A DNA stretch of 64,000 nt, taken from Antedon mediterranea. Taxonomy: Eukaryota > Echinodermata > Crinoidea > Comatulida > Antedonidae. Positions 1 to 12,300 of this stretch are shown one piece after another. Each line of letters begins with the position of its first letter. The first letter of the stretch is position 1. Location of the stretch: contig NC_092670.1 of the NCBI RefSeq assembly GCF_964355755.1, positions 33,343,795-33,407,794 on the forward strand. Reading direction: 5' to 3'. A program made the translations under genes and the position numbers. Below the pieces are notes generated by a model. That model made no database searches. It was not told where the DNA came from and saw nothing but the letters and a program-made list of their open reading frames with translations.

Positions 1-520
1 TTATTATGTTGGTAATTTATCCTTTTATTATATGTATATGACGACCGTGATGGTCTTGTAACAGGTCATCTCTCAACAGGTCAACCAAATGATATTTTTG
101 TTGTCTTATAATTGTTTTGTATATATTTGTGTCGAATAAATATTGAATTGAAATTAAATTATCGAGAAGTTTTAGTTGATTCGATGGCAGCTAAGTTACA
201 GTATCAGACAAAATAATTTAACACTTGATTTACTCAAATTTAAACAGCTGTTTATTAAATAAAGTGCGAAATACTCGAGCATATGCCTTTATATATTTAT
301 TTATCTGGCAATTAAACATTAAGCAAATTGCATGCTTGAATTTATTGATTGTTCTACTCCATTTAAACATTAAAATACTGATTCAAGTTTGTTTTTTAAT
401 TAGGTCAATGCACTGTGTATACTATTATTTTCCTCCATTGTGGATATATTGTTGTTCTGATTTACTCTTCTTGTTTTACAGCTACTCCAATCTTTAATTG
501 AATTCTTTTCATATTTTTAG
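1..520 (+). other. Intron of the SLC22A18-like gene
   Basis: AT-rich DNA upstream of the first visible exon, ending in a pyrimidine-rich tract and TTTTTAG at 520. I see no coding pattern; the open frame at 225-497 is low-complexity hydrophobic read-through with no family resemblance. Confidence 0.7.
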
Positions 521-2926
521 AAACCAAGTCTTCCGAAGGAATTTTCAACATCTCCAAGATAACTTCCATTCTCACCAAATCTCCAGGAGCAATATTCTTC
601 ATTTTCTTTATGATGATTGCTGGTGCACCAAGTTACTTGTTTGAAGGCATGTTGTCAGTCATCACTATGGAAACATTTAAATTAACCCCAGATCAGACGG
701 GTTTCATACTTTCATTTTCAGGAGTGATTTCAATGGTAAAGTTTTACAACAATAACATCACACATTACATTATAAGTTAAGATTGGTTAGTTGAGTTTTA
801 TGGAGGTTGACGAAATTAAACTGTATAAAGCTTCACTAAACTATATAGTGTGCTATAACTTGTTTTAAATTCATCCAAACATAAGGGGTAGTCAGTATAT
901 CTAGTAAACCTTGAGTATTCCAGGCGTTTTTTTAAAGCATAGCATATGGCAATGGACAACTTTGCCATTGGTTAACCAAAATGGGCCTAGGAAAGAGCCT
1001 AAATGTATCACTTTTGGGAGACTTAAAAATTTTTTCTAGTTACAATCCAGTCTTTGAGAAAAAAACTATTACCATATTTATTCGAATAAAGGCACCGGGA
1101 CATTTATTCCAAATGATGTTGTGAGAGAGGCATTTATTCGAAGTGGAGGTAGGGAGACATTTTATTCAAAGCGGTGCATTTATTCTAATAAATATGGTAA
1201 CTTTAAACTCGATTGTTGAAGCCTTACTGTGTTTCTTAATATCATTAGGGACAGAGAATAATCATATTGATGTGTATGAAAAAAAAAAGTAACTTACACT
1301 GTTGCCATTAACATTCACTTAATTTGTTTACCTAGCTTGTTCAAGGCTTCGGTATTGGTATTCTGACAAAGAGGTACAGCGAAGCAGTCATTTTAAACGG
1401 GTCGATTATCACTCTACTTATTTCTTATTCATTTCTGGTAAGTTTACTTCTTTTTGGCCTACTAACATAAAAAACAAACGATAACCAATCTTGTCCAAAT
1501 TATTCTACTACAGTAACTAAAAAAAAAGGATTTTTTTTTAGTGTCAAAGTTTAGGACAGTCACTGTAATCAACAGTGTATATGATATTAACAACTTATGA
1601 GTAAACAAAGTGTATTTACTACAGTAGCTGTAGTACAATAATTATGACATTGGCTAAAACAATCACATAATTGCATTTATTATAATAGTTTATAGGCTTG
1701 GAAGAACATATGTTAAGTTTGAGTTTTTATTTATATATGCCTGTAACAGATGGACCCTATGATGATGTTAAAATAGATAAAACATTTGTTACTGTATATT
1801 ACAGAAGTACATTTAACAAGAATAATATTTGGTATATATATACTATATACAAGCAAGTTTTAAATACATGCTCAATAAAAAAATTAGGAAATTTTACCTA
1901 GATGTTCTTCAACATTAATTTTAATTGTCTTATATAAACACTTCTTGTGTACAGAAGCTAACCCTTTTCTGTAATTCCCTCTAAGGGAAAAAATGGTTAT
2001 ATTTAATATAAAATTATATGCAATACAGGTTAATTAAAAATGTTCTGTTTTGCAGTGTTTCGTTTCAACCACAACTCATTTGATTGTGGTTCTTGTGCTA
2101 ATAACGTGTGGTAATGGGGTCATAGGTACGGTACTTACGAGCTCACTAACAAAAACAGTTTCAGTAACAGATACAGGTAAGTTTTACACCTAAATACAGT
2201 AAAACCTAATTTTAAACTCATGCATATTCATGTTTCCATCTCTGCAATGAATTCTAGTTCCTTGAGTTTTTCAATTCAGCAAAATTGGTAGATCAAATTG
2301 TTTCTACTTTTGCAAAGTAAAAAATTGTGCAACCAATCAGAGCTCATGAAATGAGTTATGATGCGTTCATGAGCACTCATGCGAATTGAAAAGCTCAGTA
2401 GATACGCAGCCAACATGAAAATCGCAGTTCAGCTATTATTCTCGTGTAGTGAAAAGGGCAGCGTTAAATACATATATTTTTTTCTCTCTCTCTCTCTTCC
2501 GGTTTACCACCACTTTTATTCATTGTCATTTTCTCCACTTTGTCATTATTTATATATATATATATAAATTTATTTTTTTATTTATTATTATTACTGTATT
2601 AATTTTTTATGAATAGGGTCTCCAGAAATGTTCTGTAAATTTGAGAACTTAAATTAGATTAAATTATTCTTATAGTTATTTAGACATTGGTCACGTTTGA
2701 TAAATAGTTTAGCATTTTGAAGAATATTCACGCTTTCTAGAAACTGTCTAAAAATGTTTCTTTCTCCTCAGGTACAATGCTAGGCCTTGGACATGCCTCT
2801 CAGTCTCTTGTTTCAACCATGTCACCGACTGCTGGAGCTTATTTACTTGAACGATTTGGTCTTACCTCATTCGGAATAGTTGGTGTTGTAGTATACTTGA
2901 TGTTGCTATTTGCGCCAAAGAAATAG
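521..2926 (+). CDS. SLC22A18: SLC22A18-like major facilitator transporter, C-terminal half (5' end outside window)
   Basis: Four exons join in frame: 521-735, 1336-1437, 2056-2176 and 2772-2926, ending in TAG at 2924-2926, all with AG/GT borders. They encode about 197 residues with five or six hydrophobic segments, the size of the second six-helix bundle of a major facilitator protein. The text matches vertebrate SLC22A18 along its length: METFKLTPDQTGFILSF, the VQGFGIGIL helix, then SVTDTGTMLGL and SPTAGAYLLERFG near the end, where SLC22A18 has TSDTGTMLGL and GPTVGGLLYRSFG. Family members are membrane transporters of the organic-cation/drug type; the substrate is not deducible here. The first exon begins with a split codon, so the gene continues upstream of base 1. 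Nothing appears broken. Other SLC22/MFSD branches are possible but fit less well. Confidence 0.82.
1069..1200. mobile_element. Small inverted-repeat element (MITE family E)
   Basis: A 22-base terminal inverted repeat starts with TTACCATATTTATTCGAA at 1069-1090 and is mirrored at 1179-1200 with one mismatch. The interior carries further copies of the CATTTATTC motif. It lies in the intron between 735 and 1336. The element has no coding capacity, so it is presumably mobilised in trans. Only one copy was noticed in the window. Confidence 0.7.
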
Positions 2927-3059
2927 CGTGTTTTATATCACTTTGTAACACTATGATACAAATTTGTATTTATTATTAATATAGTAGAACCCCTTGTTTT
3001 GGACATCTCTATTAAGGGGACATTCCTGTGAAACAAACGAGATGAAATATACTGTATGC

Positions 3060-3065
3060 AATAAA
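3060..3065 (+). terminator. Candidate polyadenylation signal of the SLC22A18-like gene
   Basis: AATAAA lies 134 bases after the TAG stop, just before the SINE insertion. A second AATAAA cluster near 3648-3660 is an alternative. This is motif evidence only. Confidence 0.45.
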
Positions 3066-3116
3066 ACTAAATCCAAGCCCTATTCAAAGGACACTCCTAT
3101 TCAGACAACACTCCTA

Positions 3117-3418
3117 TTATGAGGTCGTGTGGCGCAGTGTGTTGGACGCTGGATTACTGATCGTTAATTCGAATCCAACTCTCGCCGCATTGCTTGTTTT
3201 TTGTTTCCTTAGGCAAGACACTTTATTTATTTTTGCCTCTCTCCACCCAGGTGTATAAAATGGGTGCCCGGTTAGACACAACTTTGTGCTGATTACTAGC
3301 TGCATTGTGGATGTATACGTGTTTGATCCAAAAAATGACCAGGATATTAATGCTATAAGTGCCTTTGAACAGGATTACTCATGAAAATGGCGCTTTATAA
3401 ACGTGGTATTATTATTAA
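3117..3418 (+). mobile_element. tRNA-derived SINE with conserved central domain, copy 1
   Basis: The head has a Pol III A box (TGGCGCAGTGTGTTGG, about 3129-3144) and B box (AATTCGAATCC, 3166-3176). It is followed by a central block at about 3211-3275 reading AGGCAAGACACTTTA, TTGCCTCTC and CACCCAGGTGT. The tail (GGCGCTTTATAAACG) ends in ATTATTATTA. The block recurs in order at 55166-55450, which shows a dispersed family. I believe the central block is the deeply conserved Nin-DC-type SINE domain, but that name is from memory. The open frame on the opposite strand (3117-3305) is only the tRNA head read in reverse. Confidence 0.8.
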
Positions 3419-4189
3419 GGGGAATAAGAGGTATTATTACTAATTGGTGATGGTTTTTTAATCTACACAGTACTGTACTACTTTCACCTTCAGTCAAAAT
3501 GATCACTATTCAAATTACATCGGAGAGCCATTGCAATCAAAGTTGATGTCTGCAATAAATATGTACGTTTAAATTTGCACATAGTTCCTATAATTTGGAT
3601 AATAATGGTCAACAATTGAAATTTCATATTTTATTGTAATGTAGATTATGAAATAAAATATTTATTTTTACTTCAGGTGTGTGTGAATAACATATTACTA
3701 TTATTATTACTAATTTAACTATTTAGAGGTTAAGTATTTAAATGTCAATCGTTAATACCTCGATGATCGGACGAAGGTTAGAACGAAAAATGGGGACCGA
3801 GTGACAGTACATCCTCTGTCACGTGATTAAACACCTAGAAGCATAATACAAGGCTACTGTCTGCTGATTGGTGTGCGTCCGAAAAAGTTTGACGCAGTCC
3901 TAACTACCCGTAAAGAATAACAAGAATAAACCTGACATCTTTAAGTCTGTTTTATGACAAACAGGATGCGTATTATTAACACGTGGAAATGATAAGCAAA
4001 TAACCGACCCTATATAAGATTATAATATTAGGGCATATTATATCATTTGACAATGATGATGATTACAAAGCAACAGACAAGTTCACGTTTACACATGCCC
4101 TTAGGTTTTAGCCGTCCTGTGATCTGACAAACATCTGTCAATCCATTAAACATATCTAATTAGTGCTATACTCATTCTCGTTTATTGCA

Positions 4190-4283
4190 CGTGTGTATAA
4201 ATCTGTCGTGCGGATGGTCAGTCAAAATGATTGAGTATTACTTAGAAATTAAGTACGGCGTTGTTGGCTTACTCAGTGAACTG
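4190..4283 (+). promoter_or_regulatory. Weak candidate core promoter plus 19-codon first exon
   Basis: A TATAAAT box (4196-4202) follows a CACGTG-like E-box. An initiator-like TCAGTC (4218-4223) comes next, and an ATG at 4227 opens 19 codons that end at 4283 before GTAGGC, a possible donor. The predicted peptide resembles nothing I recognise, and no matching downstream exon was found. The leader would be under ten bases, which is unusual. It may be chance. Confidence 0.2.
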
Positions 4284-4587
4284 GTAGGCTTATATTTATT
4301 CATTTACAATCCTGTTTAATTGTAGTTCCAATATAATGTTTTATGAAGGTATCTGAACTGAACACTAGGAAATGTGCTGCTGAAATTATTATTATTTTTT
4401 TATTTTATTAATATCTTCAATTAATTATACTATATTTTAAATGAGAATTGCCTCACTATTATTTAGGGTACGAAAAAGGGGACGTTTTGTCTTTAAAAAA
4501 ATGTATTTCACAATTTCTTCCAACGAGATACTGTATAATATTCAAATAGTTATATTTTTTACAATTGATAGGATATGAAAAAAAAAG

Positions 4588-4752
4588 AAATTCACATAGA
4601 CGGGCGGTAACGGTAAGCTGCCACGTAGAATCTGTATCCAATCCTGAACGGAAACGACTCGCCCGCTCCGCGTTGTGTACAAATGGTCATAAAGAATTAC
4701 ATAGATTCTATATATATGTATCACCGTTAAGGCTCGTCTGTGTAAATTGGCT
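4588..4752. mobile_element. MITE family H, copy 1
   Basis: The right end reads CGTCTGTGTAAATTGGCTT and the left end is a degraded mirror (AAATTCACATAGACGG). Read in reverse, the interior shares CTTATGACCATTT and a following GCGGAGCGG-like stretch with the element at 52261-52445. This explains the overlapping open frames on both strands here, which are not genes. Confidence 0.6.
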
Positions 4753-7700
4753 TTCTAATATTTTTTTTTTAATCATGTTTTTTTAGTATGGTTTTTTAAA
4801 TGACTCACTCACTCACTAGTCACATCTTGAAGGAAATATTGTTCTTTCCACAAGATGTTCTCACGGGTTATTCGCATGTGGAAAACATTTTTTTTCAAAT
4901 GTTCACTTTCGGTTATGATATGAATGACGATATGATTCAAATTTTAAATAGCTTTAAATTACTATTTAGGCCTATTATTGGACAGTCGGGAAGTAGGATT
5001 TTCTTTTTCCATTCGAATTCCATAGTAAATGGCCGCCTACTGTAACATTTTCACGAAAATGTGGAAATACTAAAACAAATCACAACTTAAAAATTGACAT
5101 TGACAATCAGAACCAGCATCAAGAAACGTCGTCGACAGAAGATACTGTCTTATTAGACAGTTTTGCATATTGCATTAAAACGCTTATTCATTCATTTTTT
5201 TTATTTGTTTCAATCCACAGTAATAATAATAAACATAACATAATAAAATCAACCTTATTTCTTATAAATTGCAGAGGAAAGAAAGGGAGGAAACAGAAGA
5301 AAACTCTCCCAACCCACACTTATATAAGATTACATCTCCACAGTTAAATAGTCTGACCTAACATTGTATTGTTGGACATGGTATCAGCATATTGAGATAC
5401 CCCTTTATACTGTTATTTTAATACTTTTTTGCTCATGAAAATGTGTAATTATACAACAATTATTTGATAGATGGATTAGGTAATAAGCCTACAATATTAA
5501 TGCAAGTTGATGTTTCTTATTATAGATATTATACTTGTAGGCATTTACAACTTTCACTCCAGAATATTCTGTATAATGGAATGACAGGATATTTGTCTAT
5601 TCATCTCATTTTATTTATGTAGAAAGAAAACTTTAAAAAGGACACAAAACCATGGAGCTTATTTTGCGTGCGGCACACAGAAGAAAATTGCAAGCTTCTT
5701 TAGGAAACTAAAATTCTAGAAAATGTGAGTCATGAATGAATCAGTATCGTGTGGAAGACATACTTTTCTGTTCTCAATAATTTCGTGTCTTTCGTTATTT
5801 CGACCATTGTTTCATGACAATTCAATATTCAGAGAAGGCTGAAATTACACTTTTCAAATGTTAATAATGGTTCACAATCAATCTGAAAAAGGGTTGAAAA
5901 TATTGATTGAAAAAGCGTTACAAAAATAGATAGCAAAATATAATGCGTTTGTGGGCATGACAATTACCATTGATATGCCACTTAGTGTTGGATCATTTTA
6001 CGTCGATTAAACCCAAGTTGCGTGATTGCCTTTTTTTTTCACGAAATCGGAGGGTTGTATCGGAAACGCTTGGTCATAATGTGGTCTCCTACAGACTGTT
6101 AAAGTTTTCTTGGCCCATGAACTGACACTAATATCAATGTTGAACTTTATATCTAATTTAAACTTAAATTAAGTAGGCATATGTCATAAAAATGAATAAT
6201 GAAAAGCGAAAACAGAATGTTAATTTGTATATATAAATATTTGTTGATGGATTCAAACATGACGTAGGCCTATTACAAATGGAGAGAGGCATTATATACC
6301 AATGGATAACAGTTGTGTTCCTCTCTCCTTCATCTTTTTTTGTAATGTATTATGCCATTATGAACAATTTTCTGAAATAAAAGTTGAATTGAATATAGTA
6401 TCTTTGCTATAAATCCCAGCCTATTCATTAGCCCACACCGGTCATAGGTGATCTCATGGTATCTTCTGCATTTTGCAGAGAAATATCTAGGTTCGATCGA
6501 TTCTTTATGGTTGTGGCGACTTCAGAAAAATGTGTTTTTCTGGGCCTAGAATTATAAGCCTATCGTTAAAATCAGTTTAATCAATGAAGAAATATTTTAA
6601 TTAATCAAAAAGTAATTATTATCTCAGTGGTCTTTTGTCTCTTCCTTATCTCTCTTCCTGTGGGAACCGTCTACGTTTACTATTCACGAATTCATATTAT
6701 TTGCACAGACACACATTTCATATTATCTTATCTTTAATTACAATTTAAGTCTAAAGCATAAACATTTTCAAGAAACGATTAATCAGTTTATCAGTAGTAC
6801 ACAGAACTTACAAAACATGTTTTAGTAACATCCGGACCTTATCACCTTTGTACCAATAGAGGATATCCATCACGTTCCTACATATCCTCAGACATGAACG
6901 TGTGGCAGAATCCTGTATCAATCGACTATTTTAAATTGTTTACAGTATCTTTCCATAAATAGAGTTTAGTAATAGCTAAATATTACTTCGCGTTCACCAC
7001 AGATTGGTAGTTCAAGGCAGCTTGTCTGAAATAGAATGTCATGATTGTGTCTGTCTTTCTGTCTGTCGTCTGTGCGATAGACCTCCTTCGACACTTGTTG
7101 TCATTTTGTCATTTAACCAAGTTTATGACTGTGGTTATTAATACTTCTCTTAATTATCGGTAGGCCTATGCCTCAACGAAATCGAGACTCGACATAACAA
7201 CGGATTGATAATTATGTACCCTGATTGATTCTAAAACAACGTAGGCCTACATCATAATAATTGAGGAATAGACATTTTTAAAAATAGAATATTTCATAGT
7301 GGAATATTCAAATTAAACTGTTAATAATAGTTTTATTACTAGATGTTTTTAGTAGCTTGTTTATTATTTATATAATATAGAATGTTTTTCGTAATTTACA
7401 GTTCGAAGTCCCATGAATTAGAAAAATATTCCATTTTATTTAGGCCTACATTTTAAGTTAAATCTGACAAATCTTACAATTTGTTCACTTACACACAGAT
7501 CTGACTAAAAATATCACCAAAGTTTAGAAAGTAGTAGGAATACATAATGAAGAAAGAGTTAATGCTAAAATTACCACCAGATGTATGGTTTAATCTGATA
7601 AGCTAAGTCTATCACTTTATATTTCTTTAAATGCAAATAGAAGAAACATATAAGTTATTTCCAGATTAATTTCTTTTTAATGAACTAATGGGGCCGGAGA

Positions 7701-9119
7701 TGCTCCAATTATGACTCCATGTGATATCTGTCGCTCAGTAAAACATTTTTTAGAAATGCATAGGCCTAAAACCTATTTAACTCATCAAATCTTTTATCTT
7801 TAAATTACCCCAGTCGCCTTCGGGGACGTGATGTCAATGACCACTCAGTTTTACACACATATCCGTAATATTATCCTAAAACATATAATAAGATGCATCT
7901 GTTGGTTGTAAAAGAAGTATATATTCTATTAGTCTAAAGCTAGGCCTACTGTTACTGAGAGATAATCATGGGTGATCGAGTAAGCTAAAGAGGTATCACA
8001 CATCACAGCAGTTACACCAACACTGGTCAGATTTAGAAAACGAGCATGGCAAAAATATCATCTTAACTTTTTTATCTTTCGTGGTTCACCACCACCTTTA
8101 TTCATTCAATATTTCATTACATAATTTCTAAACATTTTCTACCCTGTTTCCTTAATTTCTGTTTTTCATCTTAACTTTGTTGTATGTCAACGATTTAAAG
8201 CAAGGCCTGTCTTTGTTGAAGAAGTCGAATCCATAAGATTTTTTTTTTAAATGGTGTTTAACTAATGCGTCTGATTTTAACTCACGTACTATGTTATTAC
8301 TTAAAAATCGACAAGAATCGACAAACACAGTTCAAATGTGCAAAGTTAACTGCGCGTATCAACAAATATATCAGCGTGTAAACGCGCTCGTATAAGGTGA
8401 TCATATTGATGACATTTATGTAAAAGTTCACCTAGTGAACCAGCCTACATTAAATAGGTCAGAGGTGTATCTGATTAACGGAAACCTGTTCAGCCAACGT
8501 TATTAGCAACGATTATTTGTGGGTTAAAATGTATTATAGTGGAAAACAAATATATTGTTGAAAACTATCTTTTTTTTATAGAGTATATCAAGAATATGTT
8601 GCACATAAATAAATAATATGAATATTAAAGTCAAATAAAGTCAAAAACTATAGGCCTATGTTAATGACTCGATCATGAACAAACGTAAAAAATGTTCAAA
8701 CTTTCCAATTAGCAAGTTTACCAAAAGATAAGGGCCTAATTATTAATTACATTAATGATCCAAATAATTATTAATTTATTTAGTATGGTGTTAGTCCATA
8801 CAATTCTACAAACTGTACTCATTTAGGCCTACTCAATTAGTTAATTATTAATTAATTAATAGCGATTTGCTAAACCGAACCCAATTATTAATGAATTAAA
8901 TCATTTAGTTTTAAAAGTTTAATTTTAGGATAGCGTATACCGTAATTAATATCTATGCTCTGATGTGACGATTTAAAACACTTTACAAAACATTTCGCGA
9001 ACATTTTCTGTTCTTCAAAATTGAATTAATTTCAGCCGGAAATAGAGTTTCCTTTTTGAGTACAGTAACAGCTAAGGTCGCTTCGAGTCATTTCTACGAG
9101 GGCAATCAGTGACTTACCC

Positions 9120-9338
9120 TGGGAAACTGTATTTAAGCGACTTTGCTTACTGGCACTAGTTCAGAACAGTTAGCGATACGAGTGGCTCTACAAGATAGAT
9201 TGTTATTAAGTACCGACATTATTAAGGATTATAATTAGTTAAATTAACCAGTTGACTTGACTTGTTTTATTGGCAGAAAAAAAAAGAATAATATTTCTTC
9301 GTTTAACAAGATCAACAAACAATACATAGAAGACAATC
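9120..9338 (+). promoter_or_regulatory. Core promoter and 5' leader of the PH-PDZ gene
   Basis: A TATA-like TATTTAAG at 9130-9137 is followed about 31 bases later by an initiator-like TCAGAA (9161-9166). This places the likely transcription start near 9163 and gives a leader of about 176 bases. In the frame of the start codon there is a TAG just upstream (around 9327), so translation cannot begin earlier in this exon. Confidence 0.5.
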
Positions 9339-12300
9339 ATGACTTTGGAAGCGGTTTTTAGAAACTTTACTTTAAAATCTTTGAAAGAGTTTGATGTGAA
9401 TAAAAAGGTGAAAACGATATCTGATGGAAATTCTAATCCTATCACGAAAGAATCGATCATTAAGGACGGGGTTATTGAAAAACGGCGGGATCCTAAGAAG
9501 TTACCAAATAACACCTGGAGACCTAAGTTCTGCATTTTGACGGCAGACAGTTTAACGCTGCATAAAAAATCATCATGCGATGATTCGGAGTATTCGCATA
9601 AGATCTCTCTCGTAGAAGTCACGTCGGTTGAGAAAATAGAAAAAGGCAGAAGGCATATTCATTTTGATCTGGTGACGCAGACACAGAGAATTGGTTTGAG
9701 AGTTCCTTCAAGAGATGTTGACTGGCTTATTCAGATACAACTGGCTGTAGTTGCTTGTAAGAACAGGAATGACTTTCGACGAGAACTCACTACCAAAACT
9801 TCTCTTATCGCAACAAAGTACAATTTAAAGAAAAACACAAAGAACTTGCAGGAAGTTATTCTAGATAAGGACGAAGAATATGGAGAAGGTAAGTTGGTGA
9901 AATCAGGAAAGACATTACTATAGTTTCACTCTTCCCTGGTGAAAGGAATACAAGGCAATCTAACAACATGACACTGAGCTCGCCTTGCCAAGATAAGAAC
10001 TCGTAACATCAGTCCTTTGATATTATGTTTGACTGCGACAAATACCAATAGTACTGTACTGACGTACTATTCTCCGCGGCGAGATAAAACCCAGATAAAA
10101 CCTTTGATCTCCGGAGCTCATCAGCATTCTGTTGTTATCTTGCCTTGCTTTAAATGTAGTCTTAAAATTAAGTGCGTGTGTGTGTTCACATTGTGAACTG
10201 AAAGTAAAACTATTTAAACTGGTAAATCAACGGAAAACACAGAATACATAACAGGTCCTACATAAAAAAAAGTATGGCTGCACTCAAGTGTTTAACTATA
10301 AACTAGTAAAAATGTAGTGTATAGCCAAAAGTGGTTTCTAATTTTAGTTTTCTTTAACAAAAGACACTCAAAACACATCTTTCCCTTGAACGATCTGTCA
10401 TTCCTCTCTGTAAATAATGAGTGTGGATTTCAAATTGGTGTTATTATTGACAAATTACCTAATTTTGAATGCTATTTTTTCTAATAAATTGTATAATAAA
10501 GCTAAGCCACATATTCATTACAATAATTAAGGAGGCCTAATTTCTATAAAGTGGGTAATTTGTATTGAGTAATTTAATTTTACAGTAGTGGTTTCTATCT
10601 AATCAAATTATTATGAAGACATCAAACATTATCCAATTAGCACGTTATGAAATAAAGTGTTCTTAATACAGAATTCTTATGCAACGTTTAGTAAGTTTGC
10701 TACATATCAAATGGGATATTTATCTGTGAAATGTAACGAGAAATCATTTAACTTGGTTCTCAATAGAGGCACAACGCAATGACCTAGACGCAACGCAAGT
10801 GCGTTGATTAATGACAAACGACAATTGGAATAATCTATCACTTGTGATTGGTCAGATCACTTACGTTTCGTTACGTACTTGTGTTACGCCTCTAGTGGGA
10901 ACAAAGTATATCTACATCAGAGATATAGACTATGCCTGGGGTACGGTGTGCCTGATTTGCAAGAGAGGGTTAGACCTATATTTAACACACCGAAGAACAG
11001 GTCACAGAGCTAGGCCTGTTACTTTACGTTTTCAGTAGCTTTTAACCACACGTGTCAATTAAAATGGAATCGTAGCGGGGTTTCATTCATTTCTCTTGGG
11101 TTTGGAGCAGACTCTGTGTTTCTTTAATATTCAACGATCATTTCAGTGGTTAGATGAATTAGCCGTTTTTTTTCTTAAAATGTCACATTATGTTAGTGAA
11201 CGTAACAGGTGTGATGACACGTGTGGCGTTCCATATGACAAGTGTCATCATGGGATTGTTCGTACCAGTTAGGTCTACTGCCTTTATAGGCCTACAGTTG
11301 AATAAAACATACATGTACTTACGATAAAATCGAAGACTTCTTTTTTGATCACGAGTTAAAGATGGAAAGAAATAGAGTACTACATATGACTCAGCTGTCT
11401 CGTTCTTCAGCCTGTCTGTAACAAAGATTGTTTTCCCGTGGTAACGTACATGTAAACTTCATAAACGTCATAATATAACTTTCAAGGATTCCAAAAAATA
11501 TATCCAATTATCACTATTTACTCATTGTTATATTATTTAGCATATCATGTAGGAAAATATTATACCCATGAATATTAAAAAGTAAATTAATAGATTTTAT
11601 CAACTGTCATTTATTAAAATTAATTTTAAAGGTGGTCCAATTTAGTTTACAGTGCCTTATGTCTATGTGTATCTTTCACTTTGCAATTACATTAGGCGCA
11701 TTGAATAAATCGTTATTGTTTAAACAATTTACTTTCCAATTGAATCAATAATAATGTAAGCCTACAAAGAAATATTACGTGATAAATCTAAATTACTTCC
11801 TCGACAAGTAGTAAAGTTCGATGTAGGCCTATATATAAATTTCACATAAAATAGTAGGCCTCCCCAGACGATTAATAAACAAAATATCCTGTAACGTATA
11901 GCCGGTCGGCAAAATATCTGTTAAACACAATTAATGTAATTGTTGTATTTTTACGTATTTACTGAGTAATAATATATTTTTTGTAGGAATAGGTATTACG
12001 ATCCGACGAGCAGGAGGGTGTATAGTTGTGTCCAGAATCTTGCCGGATGGACCAGTTGAAAAGACACAGAAGTTACAGCCAGGTAGGTACAAATAAATCA
12101 TTGTTTAATAAGCACTGTGTTCACAAGGTACCGGAAGCAATGTTTTTATTAGATAACTTAACCAGGGAGTTGTAAAATATTTTACAACTCCCTGACTTAA
12201 CCAAGTGATTAAACCAGGGAGTTGTTATTAGAAACAATTCCCTGAGTTCTAATAACAACTCCCTGATTAAACTTTAAATGTTCTGCTTTGAATGTAACTA

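Larger units (their letters stand above)
2927..9338. other. Intergenic region between the SLC22A18-like gene and the PH-PDZ gene
   Basis: About 6.4 kb without a convincing gene. It contains the SINE at 3117-3418, a MITE of family H at 4588-4752, a possible orphan promoter at 4190-4285 and many TAGGCCTA palindromes (for example 7161, 7242, 8651, 8824). A CACGTG-type E-box occurs at about 3820. Open frames here are short and low in complexity. The last 200 bases form the promoter and leader of the PH-PDZ gene. Confidence 0.6.

Noticed and set aside
3117-3305. 62-codon minus-strand open frame starting MQLVISTKLC
   Set aside because: It is the tRNA-derived SINE read backwards; the RVGFELTIS-like text is typical of such spurious frames.
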